Positions 36,841-44,720 of a stretch of 64,000 nucleotides of DNA are shown here, piece after piece. The notes beneath the pieces were generated by a model. That model was not told the DNA's origin. It was given only the letters and a program-made list of their open reading frames with translations, and made no database searches. Source of the DNA: Faecimorpha stercoravium. GTDB lineage: Bacteria > Bacillota > Clostridia > Lachnospirales > Bianqueaceae. The DNA lies in contig DVGT01000073.1 of the NCBI GenBank assembly GCA_018712555.1, positions 38,520 to 102,519 on the forward strand. The letters run 5' to 3'. Within the stretch, counting starts at the first letter, position 1. Each line of letters opens with the position of its first letter. The translations under genes and the position numbers were made by a program.

Positions 36841-38027
36841 ATAAAGTTTATCATGCCGCTTATGTCTTAAAAGAAGTCGTGCGCCGCACAGACCTGATTC
36901 CGGCGAACCATCTTCACCCCAACAGTGAAGTCTATCTGAAGCCGGAAAACCTGCAGGTAACCGGTTCCTTCAAGGTGCGCGGCGCCTACTACAAGATGTC
37001 CGTTCTCAGCGAAGAAGAGAGGGCGCGCGGTGTAATTGCCTGCAGTGCCGGAAACCATGCGCAAGGTGTGGCTCTGGCTGCGCAGCGCAAACATATTCAT
37101 GCCACCATCTGTCTGCCCGACGGCGCTCCCATTTCCAAAGTGGAAGCCACGAAGCGTTACGGAGCGGAGATCTGTCTCGTTCCCGGCGTCTATGACGATG
37201 CCTACCAGAAGGCGCTGCAGCTGCGCGATGAGAAGGGCTATACCTTTATTCATCCTTTCAACGATGAAGACGTGATTGCCGGCCAGGCTTCTATCGGTCT
37301 GGAACTTCTGAATCAGCTGGAAGATGTCGAGGCGGTCATTGTACCAGTCGGCGGCGGTGGACTGATCAGCGGCGTGGCATTTGCCATCAAATCCCTTCGT
37401 CCATCCTGTAAAGTCTATGGCGTACAGGCTGCGGGAGCCGCTTCTATGTTCCAGAGCCTGCATGATGGACACGCTGAAGCGTTGCCTTCCGTTTCCACAT
37501 TCGCAGATGGCATTGCTGTGAAGTGTCCGGGCGATCTGACATATGATCTGTGCCGTCAGTATGTGGATGATATCGTGACTGTGACCGATGACGAGATCTC
37601 CACCGCTATTCTGACCCTGATCGAACAGCATAAATTGATTGCCGAGGGCGCCGGCGCCGTTTCCGTGGCGGCAGCTATGTTCAACAAGGTGCCGATTCAA
37701 GGAAAGAAAACCATCTGTCTCGTATCCGGCGGCAATATTGATGTGACGATTCTCTCACGCGTCATTACGCGTGGTCTGCTGAAGACCGGCCGCAGCCTGG
37801 ACATTACGTTGGCTCTGTCGGATCGTCCCGGTCAACTTTCCCTGGTATCCGACATTATTGCCAAGCATGGCGGCAATGTGGTTTCCGTGTATCACGACCG
37901 TTCGGATCTTAATATGCAGGTCACGGATTGCTTCCTGCGCCTGAGTCTGGAGACCCGGGACCATGCTCATGCCGAAGAAATCATTCAAGCCCTCTCCGAT
38001 GCAGGGCTCCAAATTATAAAATCCTAA
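36828..38027 (+). CDS. ilvA: Threonine ammonia-lyase
   Basis: A 399-residue PLP enzyme. TGSFKVRGAYY carries the PLP lysine (K49), ACSAGNHAQGVALAA the substrate loop, and VPVGGGGLISG the phosphate cup. A C-terminal ACT domain (about 325-399, LSDRPGQLSLVSDIIAKHGGNV) suggests ligand control, the medium-length class. It deaminates threonine (and serine) to 2-oxobutyrate. It overlaps eutP and is followed by ridA, so it is part of the diol dehydratase operon. A biosynthetic role in isoleucine cannot be excluded, but the context suggests propionate production. Confidence 0.93.
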   Translation: MLTLDKVYHAAYVLKEVVRRTDLIPANHLHPNSEVYLKPENLQVTGSFKVRGAYYKMSVLSEEERARGVIACSAGNHAQGVALAAQRKHIHATICLPDGAPISKVEATKRYGAEICLVPGVYDDAYQKALQLRDEKGYTFIHPFNDEDVIAGQASIGLELLNQLEDVEAVIVPVGGGGLISGVAFAIKSLRPSCKVYGVQAAGAASMFQSLHDGHAEALPSVSTFADGIAVKCPGDLTYDLCRQYVDDIVTVTDDEISTAILTLIEQHKLIAEGAGAVSVAAAMFNKVPIQGKKTICLVSGGNIDVTILSRVITRGLLKTGRSLDITLALSDRPGQLSLVSDIIAKHGGNVVSVYHDRSDLNMQVTDCFLRLSLETRDHAHAEEIIQALSDAGLQIIKS

Positions 38028-38039
38028 GGAGGAATGAAT

Positions 38040-38417
38040 ATGTCACAAACCGTTTATACGCCGAATGCACCCGCTGCCATTGGCCCTTATTCGCAGGCTG
38101 TTGTCTGCAACGGCCTTGTTTTCACCAGCGGACAGATCGCGATCAATCCCCTCTCGCAGAAAGTCGAAGCGACTACGATCGAAGAACAAACCAAACAGGT
38201 TCTGACTAATCTGACCGCCGTTCTCGAAGCAGCCGGTTCTTCTATGGAAAAAGTGGTGAAGACCACCTGTTTTCTGGCAAATATGGAAGATTTCGCTGCC
38301 TTCAATGCGATCTATGCGCAGTATTTCCCGGGGCGTCCCGCTCGTTCCTGTGTTGCGGTCAAGACGCTGCCCAATCAGGTACTGGTCGAGGTAGAAGCTA
38401 TCGCAGAACAAGAATAA
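38040..38417 (+). CDS. ridA: RidA family enamine/imine deaminase
   Basis: A 125-residue trimeric RidA. TPNAPAAIGPYSQAV, the SGQIAINP motif and the conserved arginine and cysteine in ARSCVAVKTLP are present. RidA hydrolyses the reactive enamine/imine released by threonine and serine dehydratases to the 2-oxoacid, protecting PLP enzymes. That matches its place directly after ilvA. Of two nearby ATGs the one at 38040 is correctly spaced from AGGAGG. It is the last gene of the operon; a terminator carried by a repeat element follows. Confidence 0.95.
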   Translation: MSQTVYTPNAPAAIGPYSQAVVCNGLVFTSGQIAINPLSQKVEATTIEEQTKQVLTNLTAVLEAAGSSMEKVVKTTCFLANMEDFAAFNAIYAQYFPGRPARSCVAVKTLPNQVLVEVEAIAEQE

Positions 38418-38435
38418 TGCACTTTCTTTCTAAAA

Positions 38436-38687
38436 GGGGCTGTTGTAAAATACCTATGCTGGTCTCACCATTGATACAGAATGAAAGAGTATGAACTCCT
38501 AAGGAGTTCCGTGAATGCACGGACTCCTTTTTCGTTTCCAGGACATTCCATAAAGCTGAGAAATCCGGGGGTTTTCTCATTAGTCCAGCTGAGAAATTGT
38601 TACATCGCTCCAAGACTAATGAGAAATCCGGGGTTTTTCTCATTAGTCCAGCTGAGAGATGATTTCTCATCTATTTTGCAACGACCC
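38436..38687 (+). mobile_element. Non-autonomous element with terminal inverted repeats, copy A
   Basis: A 252-bp element bounded by GGGGCTGTTGTAAAAT (38436-38451) and ATTTTGCAACGACCC (38673-38687). The left half is closely similar to copy B (46398-46748, opposite strand) and holds a terminator hairpin. The right half has units that alternate CTAATGAGAAA with TTTCTCATTAG around ATCCGGGGTTTTT. No transposase is encoded and no clear target duplication is visible. G-rich ends of this kind resemble IS1182-like termini, which is only a suggestion. The gap from ridA to 38764 contains nothing else. Confidence 0.78.
38503..38532 (+). terminator. Terminator hairpin inside element copy A
   Basis: GGAGTTCCGT pairs with ACGGACTCC (one bulge) and is followed by TTTTT, in the same sense as the upstream ridA operon. 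Confidence 0.75.
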
Positions 38688-38764
38688 GTTTATTTATGTT
38701 TCCAAAAATGGGACATATTTCATCCCCTCCGCGCATATATATGATAGTATGGGGAGGTGTATGT

Positions 38765-39640
38765 ATGAGTCGTATTCTATTTCTTTTAGACTCTTTAACG
38801 GATCCATCCGCTTGTCAGATTCTTGGGCAGTGGATTCTGAATTTACAACAGAAAGGACATCTGGTACAGCTCTGCCTACATACGGATCGTGACGCCCAGG
38901 ATGCCTATCTGCCCTTCTGTCCCTGTAAGGCATTACTGCACGAAGCCATCCTGCAGAATTCCTCTCTGGACATCTCCTGGACTGTCTATTATCGACTGAG
39001 AAATAAAGTCTGGCAAGGCGCCTCTCTCCTCTGGCCCACACTGTATTGGGGACGAGATACGGATGTTATCATCGCAGATCAGAGTCTTTTTGCCATGCAT
39101 TGTCTCCCCCTCTTTCCCGGGACATGCCGGCGTATTGCCTGGATCAGCGGTCCCATACGTCATTTCACGCCGCGTCTGCTCTCCCTCTACCAGCGCTGCG
39201 ACCAGATTCTCTGTTCCTCAGACTCTCTTCAGGCGGAATTTCAGCAGTATTTTTTTCGTTCCGGACGGGTACAACCCCTGTGTCTTCCCGCACAGCCGCT
39301 GCCGCCCCGCCGCATTTTTCTGTATAGCCATCTTATTTCTGAGTCCCTTCTTACGCTTCTCGCCGGTCTAAAGGATCCTCGCTGGGAGCTTTGGATCTGG
39401 GGAAAATACGATCTTTGCTGGCAAGACGCCCTAACGGCACTTCGCGCTTCCGCATTGCCTGCTCTTCCCGGATACGCCCCATCTCCGCCTGCCGATCTCA
39501 TCTTAGGTCCTGACCCCATAGAAGAGTCAGAACTGCCAGGTCGAATTCTCCAAATGCTTCATCATCCGCTGCTGCCTTCCACCTATATTCCCAATCTAGC
39601 AAAGGAGCCTCTACATGCAATATATCATCTATCCCCATAA
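38765..39640 (+). CDS. Glycosyltransferase-like protein (GT4-type N-terminal fold)
   Basis: A protein of about 291 residues starting MSRILFLLDSLTDPSA, a Rossmann start like that of GT4 enzymes. LCSSDSLQAEF and WELWIWGKYD resemble acceptor- and donor-domain segments of GT-B folds, but the donor motif is weak and the protein is shorter than usual. The ATG at 38765 follows GGGAGGTG; the frame is open upstream without a ribosome site. Its last 26 bases overlap the next gene, a pyruvyltransferase-like protein, so the two probably act on the same surface glycan. Assignment is tentative. Confidence 0.5.
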   Translation: MSRILFLLDSLTDPSACQILGQWILNLQQKGHLVQLCLHTDRDAQDAYLPFCPCKALLHEAILQNSSLDISWTVYYRLRNKVWQGASLLWPTLYWGRDTDVIIADQSLFAMHCLPLFPGTCRRIAWISGPIRHFTPRLLSLYQRCDQILCSSDSLQAEFQQYFFRSGRVQPLCLPAQPLPPRRIFLYSHLISESLLTLLAGLKDPRWELWIWGKYDLCWQDALTALRASALPALPGYAPSPPADLILGPDPIEESELPGRILQMLHHPLLPSTYIPNLAKEPLHAIYHLSP

Positions 39641-40658
39641 TGGCAGTGCCGATCATGGCACAGAAGCCAGACTACGCAGTTTATTGAAACAGCTGTCCTC
39701 CTTGCCCATTACTTTATATTCCGAATCCCCCGAAGAAGATCTTCGTTATTGGCCTCATCCCTTTTTCACCTTCCATCGCGCTCCCATGCATGTTCCCCTG
39801 TTTCCGGTACAAGATACGATGGTCCTTTCCTTCCAAGGCGACCATCCACTACTATTTCCTCGCAGAATTCAGCATCCTCTTCAGGTTCTGCTGGGCGCCT
39901 GCTTGCCCACTTCTCTTCCCATCAGCGAATGCGTTCCCCTATTCTCCCGGTACTCCCTATTACTTTCTTACGATGTACAATCCTACCATGTATTACGCCG
40001 CATTCATCCCAATGTAGTATACTGTCCAGATCCTCTGTTTATGTCCAGTCCTTTACCCTTTCTCCTGCCCGCTCCCCTGGCCTCGCATCCCTTTGTTCTG
40101 CTCTCTCTGGATCCTTCACAAGCTACCTCTGGCTCCCCTCTTTTATTCGATAATGCTATTCAATTGATCCGCTATCTGCTCGATACCACATCTTTGTACA
40201 TCGCTCTGGTTCCTTTTGTGTGCCAACCCCATCACCAGGATCAGGAGCTTCTGGATTCTCTATATCAAATCTTTCGTCATAGTGGCCGCATCCTTCTCCT
40301 GCCAGAGATGACATCCCGGCGTATCCACTATCTATGCGATAAAGCCCGTTTTGTAATCAGTGCCTATCCCGCGCAAACCATCCTCGCCTATCAGTCCAAC
40401 ACCCCAACGCTTCTTCTGCACGATTCTGTCAGAGCCTTTTCGATCGCTCATGAGTTATTCGGCGAAACGCGTTGTCATATACTTTCTCCCAGGTCACTCA
40501 CAGATGATCAAGGATTGGTTCGCGCTGTACGCTCTCTGATATCCGATGAACGCAGAATACGCCGCCGATTACAAGAACAAATCCCCTATTACCAAGAACA
40601 AACTTCCTTCTTTCGCCAGTCTCTGCGCGCATTACAAGCTCCTAAGAAATATGGCTGA
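39615..40658 (+). CDS. Polysaccharide pyruvyl transferase-like protein
   Basis: A 347-residue protein. The start YIIYPHNGSADHGTEARLRSLLKQL resembles the GNxGDEA opening of the CsaB/pyruvyl transferase family. HHQDQELLDSLYQIF and LCDKARFVISAYPAQTILAYQSNTPTLLL match the later family regions in pattern, although the usual RLH histidine motif is not conserved. The family adds pyruvate ketals to wall polysaccharide, which can anchor S-layer proteins. It overlaps the preceding glycosyltransferase-like gene; ATG follows AAAGGAG. A hairpin terminator follows. Confidence is moderate. Confidence 0.5.
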   Translation: MQYIIYPHNGSADHGTEARLRSLLKQLSSLPITLYSESPEEDLRYWPHPFFTFHRAPMHVPLFPVQDTMVLSFQGDHPLLFPRRIQHPLQVLLGACLPTSLPISECVPLFSRYSLLLSYDVQSYHVLRRIHPNVVYCPDPLFMSSPLPFLLPAPLASHPFVLLSLDPSQATSGSPLLFDNAIQLIRYLLDTTSLYIALVPFVCQPHHQDQELLDSLYQIFRHSGRILLLPEMTSRRIHYLCDKARFVISAYPAQTILAYQSNTPTLLLHDSVRAFSIAHELFGETRCHILSPRSLTDDQGLVRAVRSLISDERRIRRRLQEQIPYYQEQTSFFRQSLRALQAPKKYG

Positions 40659-40682
40659 GCCCTTCTGGACTCAGCCATTTCC
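40651..40682. terminator. Hairpin terminator between convergent genes
   Basis: ATGGCTGAG (40651-40659) with CTCAGCCAT (40670-40678) forms a perfect 9-bp stem followed by TTTCCT. It overlaps the stop of the pyruvyltransferase-like gene and also faces the lipoprotein gene. Confidence 0.7.
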
Positions 40683-40697
40683 TGTCAGTTTATTCGA

Positions 40698-41066
40698 TTA
40701 GGCCGCCGTGCTGCTCGCCGCAGCAGAACTATCTGCATCCGAAGCATCCTCTATAGCGGACTGCTCTGCGCTTCCAGAGGTCTCTTCGCCAGACTCATTC
40801 GCCGCAGAATCCTCTGCCGTGGAACTGTCTGCTACCGAGCTGTCTTCTGTTGCAGAAGACTCATCCGCTGTGGAGCTCTCTTCCTCAGAGCTTTCATCCA
40901 CCGGAGAGCTCTCTTCCTTAGAGCTCTCCTCTCTGCTGCTGTTTGTTGTAGTAGTGGTTCTGCTGCTGTTATTACTGGAACTGGAATTGTCATCAGATGA
41001 ACAAGCCATAAGGCCCAAAGACAAAACCAGAATACAGCACCATACCATCAAAGCTTTTCCTTTCAT
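40698..41066 (-). CDS. Ser/Glu-rich low-complexity lipoprotein
   Basis: A 122-residue protein: MKGKALMVWCCILVLSLGLMAC is a lipoprotein signal with lipobox LMAC, followed by a purely low-complexity tail rich in Ser, Glu, Asp, Ala and Thr (units such as EESS and ADSS). The tail has no predicted fold and is strongly acidic, so it would be a disordered surface brush anchored in the membrane. The composition resembles the linker of the carboxypeptidase at 299-1303. The ATG at 41066 follows GGGAGG. No function is known, and the missing folded domain is unusual for a lipoprotein. Confidence 0.72.
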   Translation of the reverse strand: MKGKALMVWCCILVLSLGLMACSSDDNSSSSNNSSRTTTTTNSSREESSKEESSPVDESSEEESSTADESSATEDSSVADSSTAEDSAANESGEETSGSAEQSAIEDASDADSSAAASSTAA

Positions 41067-41133
41067 TTTTCTTTTCCTCCCTTTCTTGTCCTGCATTGAC
41101 AAGATTTTTTATCATCTCAACGATGATGGATCT

Positions 41134-41162
41134 ATTATACCTAGATCCACTCGGGATTACAA
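41134..41162 (-). promoter_or_regulatory. Sigma-A promoter of the Ser/Glu-rich lipoprotein gene
   Basis: Minus-strand TTGTAA (41157-41162), 17-bp spacer and TATAAT (41134-41139). An ATCATC/GATGAT hairpin lies early in the leader (41111-41127). Confidence 0.65.
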
Positions 41163-41195
41163 GAAACAGTTCATGAGCGATTTGTAACCTTTCTA

Positions 41196-42173
41196 TTAAT
41201 CGGGACGTACTGAAACCTCCCCTGATTGCAGCCTGATTTCTCCCCCTTTATCCAGCGTAACCAGAAGGGCACCGTCTTCCAGAATCTCTTTTGCGATTCC
41301 CGTATAGACCTGCTCTTCCTTGTGAAAACGCACACTCTTTCCTAAAATAAAGCATCGTCTTCGGTACTCTTCCATATGCTGATGACTGCCCAACATATCC
41401 ACATGACCCAGCACTTCATTGAGGATTTCACCAGTCAACTCATTTTTGGAGATTTTCTGTTCTCCAGGCCCAAACAGCGATCCTGCTACTTTGCGCACTT
41501 CTTCTGGAAACGCCTCCGGTGGAGTCGTCACGTTCACGCCGATTCCCAGCACAAGGCTATCGATCATCCCCGTCTCCACATCGGACACGGCTTCTGTCAG
41601 AATGCCGCACACCTTCTTGCCATCCAGGAAGATATCATTGACCCATTTGATTTTGGGTTCCTTACGGGTTCTGTTCTCAATCGCGCGACAAACCGATACC
41701 GCTGCCAGCGTCGTCACATCCACCGCCATGGATGCTGTCATGCGGGGGCGCAGCAAGATCGACATATACAATCCGCCCGCCTGCGGAGAAGCGAACTGAC
41801 GTCCCAGACGACCACGTCCTGCAGTCTGGGATCTGGCAATGATAACCGTACCATGCGGCGCCCCTTCTGCTGCCAGACGCTTGGCTTCCTGATTCGTAGA
41901 ATCCAGCCGATCATGTACCCATATCGGGATCTCCTTCCATTTGTCATCCAGAAACGGCAAGATCCCCTCCCGACTCAGGATATCGCTATCAACTGCCAGA
42001 CAATACCCTCTTCGAGGCATAGAATGGATCTCATATCCTTCTTCTTGAAGGCTTTGGACGGTTTTCCATATGGCCGCCCGAGATACCCCCATTCCCGCCG
42101 CCAGCTCTTCTCCCGAAACATACTCACCCTTATGCGCTTCTAATTGCTCTACTATATATTGCTTGACTGTCAC
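41196..42173 (-). CDS. birA: Biotin-protein ligase / biotin operon repressor
   Basis: A 325-residue bifunctional BirA. The N-terminal winged helix (about 1-60, SGEELAAGMGVSRAAIWKTVQSLQEEGYEI) binds DNA. The ligase domain contains GRGRLGRQFASPQAGGLYMS and KWVNDIFLDGKKVCGILTE. A C-terminal SH3-like domain is at about 275-325. It attaches biotin to carboxylases and represses biotin genes when biotin is plentiful. No bio genes are nearby. Confidence 0.95.
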   Translation of the reverse strand: MTVKQYIVEQLEAHKGEYVSGEELAAGMGVSRAAIWKTVQSLQEEGYEIHSMPRRGYCLAVDSDILSREGILPFLDDKWKEIPIWVHDRLDSTNQEAKRLAAEGAPHGTVIIARSQTAGRGRLGRQFASPQAGGLYMSILLRPRMTASMAVDVTTLAAVSVCRAIENRTRKEPKIKWVNDIFLDGKKVCGILTEAVSDVETGMIDSLVLGIGVNVTTPPEAFPEEVRKVAGSLFGPGEQKISKNELTGEILNEVLGHVDMLGSHQHMEEYRRRCFILGKSVRFHKEEQVYTGIAKEILEDGALLVTLDKGGEIRLQSGEVSVRPD

Positions 42174-42195
42174 TTCGCTTCTCCCCTAATGACAA

Positions 42196-42235
42196 CATTT
42201 CCCTTGCCTCCGTATTCACAGTAGCAAGGGAAATG
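42196..42235 (-). terminator. Hairpin between gdhA and birA
   Basis: CATTTCCCTTGC (42196-42207) pairs perfectly with GCAAGGGAAATG (42224-42235). No long T-run follows on the minus strand (TTGTC), so it is a weak terminator or a processing hairpin. Confidence 0.55.
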
Positions 42236-42262
42236 GTCGAAATGATTATATTCCTTTTTAGA

Positions 42263-43594
42263 TTACACAACACCCTGTGCCATCATCGCATCGGCTACCT
42301 TCTTGAAACCGGCAATATTCGCGCCAACCACAAAGTTGTCCGCAACGCCGTACTCCTTAGCGGTACTGCTGATATTGTGATAAATGCCCTTCATGATCTG
42401 ATGCAGTTTTGCATCTACCTCATCAAAGGTCCAAGACAAACGCTGAGAATTCTGGCTCATTTCCAGAGCAGATGTTGCAACGCCACCCGCGTTCGCAGCC
42501 TTACCAGGCGCAAACAGGATGCCGCTTGACTGGAACAGCTCTACTGCCTCAGGTGTAGAAGGCATATTCGCTCCTTCTGCCACGGCAAAGCAGCCATTCG
42601 CCTTCAACATCTTCGCGTCTTCCAGATTCAGCTCATTCTGCGTCGCGCAGGGCAATGCCACATCACAGGGGATATCCCATACGCGCTTACCTGCCCGATA
42701 TACTGCGCTCTTTTTCACATCCGCATACTCACTGATGCGACCGCGGCGTACTTCCTTGATTTCCTGCACAAGCGGCAGATCGATGCCTTCCTCGTCATAA
42801 ATGGAACCCGAAGAATCCGACAACGCTACGACTTTTGCACCCATCTGCTGTGCCTTCTGCGTTGCATAAATAGCCACATTACCAGAACCGGAGATCACAA
42901 CCTTCTTGCCTTCCAGGCTCTGACCCTTCTCCTTGAGCATCTCCTCGGTCAAGTATACAAGGCCATAGCCCGTTGCTTCAGTACGCACCAGAGAACCGCC
43001 ATAGGTCAGACCCTTACCTGTCAGCACGCCTTCATACTTACCCGTCAGTCTCTTGTACTGGCCATACAGGAAGCCGATCTCACGAGCACCCACACCAATG
43101 TCTCCAGCAGGAACGTCCACGTCCGCGCCAATATGACGATACAACTCTGTCATAAAGCTCTGGCAGAACGCCATAACCTCACGATCGGACTTGCCCTTAG
43201 GATCAAAGTCGGAACCACCCTTGCCTCCGCCGATAGGAAGGCCTGTCAGAGAATTCTTAAAGATCTGCTCGAAACCTAAGAACTTGATCACGCTCAGAGA
43301 AACAGTCGGATGTAATCTCAAGCCGCCCTTATAGGGGCCGATTGCGCTGTTGAACTGTACACGGAAGCCACGGTTCACCTGCACATTGCCCTGATCATCT
43401 ACCCAGGGTACACGGAACATGATGACGCGCTCCGGCTCCACCAGTCTCTCCAGAAGTCCCACCTTCTCATAAGCGGGATTCGCATCGACTGCCAAACGCA
43501 GGGACTCCAGAACCTCATGGGCTGCCTGCAGAAATTCATTCTCGCCGGCATTGCGGCGCTTTACGGTTTCTAATACCTTATCAACGTAACTCAT
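42263..43594 (-). CDS. gdhA: Glutamate dehydrogenase (NADP type)
   Basis: A 443-residue hexameric enzyme that interconverts 2-oxoglutarate plus ammonia and glutamate. PYKGGLRLHPTVSLSVIKFLGFEQIFKNSL and PIGGGKGGSDFDPKGKSD give the substrate lysines; VVISGSGNVAIYATQKAQQMG is the nucleotide fold. It fits the S50-I NADP-linked subfamily. The ATG at 43594 lies nine bases after GAGAGG; the frame is open six codons further. It is monocistronic with its own promoter and is probably the main ammonia-assimilation or glutamate-fermentation enzyme. Confidence 0.95.
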   Translation of the reverse strand: MSYVDKVLETVKRRNAGENEFLQAAHEVLESLRLAVDANPAYEKVGLLERLVEPERVIMFRVPWVDDQGNVQVNRGFRVQFNSAIGPYKGGLRLHPTVSLSVIKFLGFEQIFKNSLTGLPIGGGKGGSDFDPKGKSDREVMAFCQSFMTELYRHIGADVDVPAGDIGVGAREIGFLYGQYKRLTGKYEGVLTGKGLTYGGSLVRTEATGYGLVYLTEEMLKEKGQSLEGKKVVISGSGNVAIYATQKAQQMGAKVVALSDSSGSIYDEEGIDLPLVQEIKEVRRGRISEYADVKKSAVYRAGKRVWDIPCDVALPCATQNELNLEDAKMLKANGCFAVAEGANMPSTPEAVELFQSSGILFAPGKAANAGGVATSALEMSQNSQRLSWTFDEVDAKLHQIMKGIYHNISSTAKEYGVADNFVVGANIAGFKKVADAMMAQGVV

Positions 43595-43636
43595 AGCCAC
43601 TATCCTCTCCATCTTTGTAGTTTAACAACAGATAAT

Positions 43637-43665
43637 AGTATACAGGATAATTTGCAATTTTGCAA
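43637..43665 (-). promoter_or_regulatory. Sigma-A promoter of gdhA
   Basis: Minus-strand TTGCAA (43660-43665), 17-bp spacer and TATACT (43637-43642). Confidence 0.7.
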
Positions 43666-43814
43666 GAGGATTCTTTCAAAAACCAAAATCTTTTCTCTTC
43701 TTCTTTCCTGAAATAAAATCAGCTTCCTATTATAAGGCATTCACCTTAAATATTGATGTTCTTTCTTTTTGATACTAAAAGCTCTTTTGAATTATTTTTT
43801 TTACATCTTGCAAA

Positions 43815-44654
43815 TTATAGCTCTACTTCTCCCGTAAACACCGTTTCGGCCGGTCCTGTCATCCACACCCTATTTCCATCCCAGCGAATCTTCAGATCTC
43901 CGCCTCGCAAATGCACGGTAATCTCTTCGTTCATTTCACAGAAACCACAACGGATGGCTGCGACCGCGCTGGCGCAAGCCCCTGTTCCGCAGGCCATCGT
44001 CTCTCCACTGCCTCTCTCCCATACTCGCATGGTCAGCGTATGAGAATCCTCTACACGGATAAACTCCGTATTGACCCCCTCCGGAAAGATCGGATTCTTC
44101 TCAAATCCCGGACCAATCTTCGGCAAATCCAGGCTCTCTGGATTCTGACAAAAGACCACACAATGCGGATTCCCCATGGAAACACAGGTAATCTTCCACT
44201 CATCTTCTCCCATATGAATCGGATGCTCTATGACTTCCTCTTTCCCCAAGTCTACAGGAATCTCCTTCGCCGCAAAAATGGCCGGCCCCATATCCACCGT
44301 AATCCATGTTGCTTTCCCATTTTCTGTCTGTATCTGCAGCGTACGGATACCGCTTAGTGTCTCGATCTTCATGGTTTCTTTGCGTACCCTTCCACTGTCA
44401 TATAAGTATTTGCCCACACAGCGGATTCCATTCCCGCACATCTTTCCTTCACTGCCATCTTGATTAAAAATACGCATTCTGCCATCTGCCTTTTCGGAGG
44501 GCTCAATCAGAATCACGCCATCGCCGCCTATGCCGAAATGATATCGGGATAATTTTCGGCTAACTTCCTCTGGATTCGGCAATGCTTCTTCAAAACAATC
44601 GAAGTAGATGTAATCATTTCCGCATCCGTGCATTTTTACAAAATTTCTTTTCAT
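43815..44654 (-). CDS. dapF: Diaminopimelate epimerase
   Basis: A 279-residue PLP-independent racemase that makes meso-diaminopimelate for lysine and peptidoglycan. The two catalytic cysteines lie in MCGNGIRCVGKYL and ACGTGACASAVAA. MKRNFVKMHGCGNDYIYFD is the family start; the ATG at 44654 has AAAGGAGG in front, although the frame stays open 21 codons upstream into the leader. It has a promoter followed by two tandem copies of the two-hairpin element, giving a leader of about 240 bases. Confidence 0.96.
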   Translation of the reverse strand: MKRNFVKMHGCGNDYIYFDCFEEALPNPEEVSRKLSRYHFGIGGDGVILIEPSEKADGRMRIFNQDGSEGKMCGNGIRCVGKYLYDSGRVRKETMKIETLSGIRTLQIQTENGKATWITVDMGPAIFAAKEIPVDLGKEEVIEHPIHMGEDEWKITCVSMGNPHCVVFCQNPESLDLPKIGPGFEKNPIFPEGVNTEFIRVEDSHTLTMRVWERGSGETMACGTGACASAVAAIRCGFCEMNEEITVHLRGGDLKIRWDGNRVWMTGPAETVFTGEVEL

Positions 44655-44720
44655 GATGTCCTCCTTTTTTAATTCCGTTCGATCCTCTTCTGTGATCGAT
44701 AAATTGAATGGGCGCACTTG

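Noticed and set aside
42196..42235. Hairpin between gdhA and birA as riboswitch or biotin operator
   Set aside because: A simple perfect stem without the BirA operator pattern (TGTTAAC-type arms); it is better explained as a 3'-end hairpin of gdhA.
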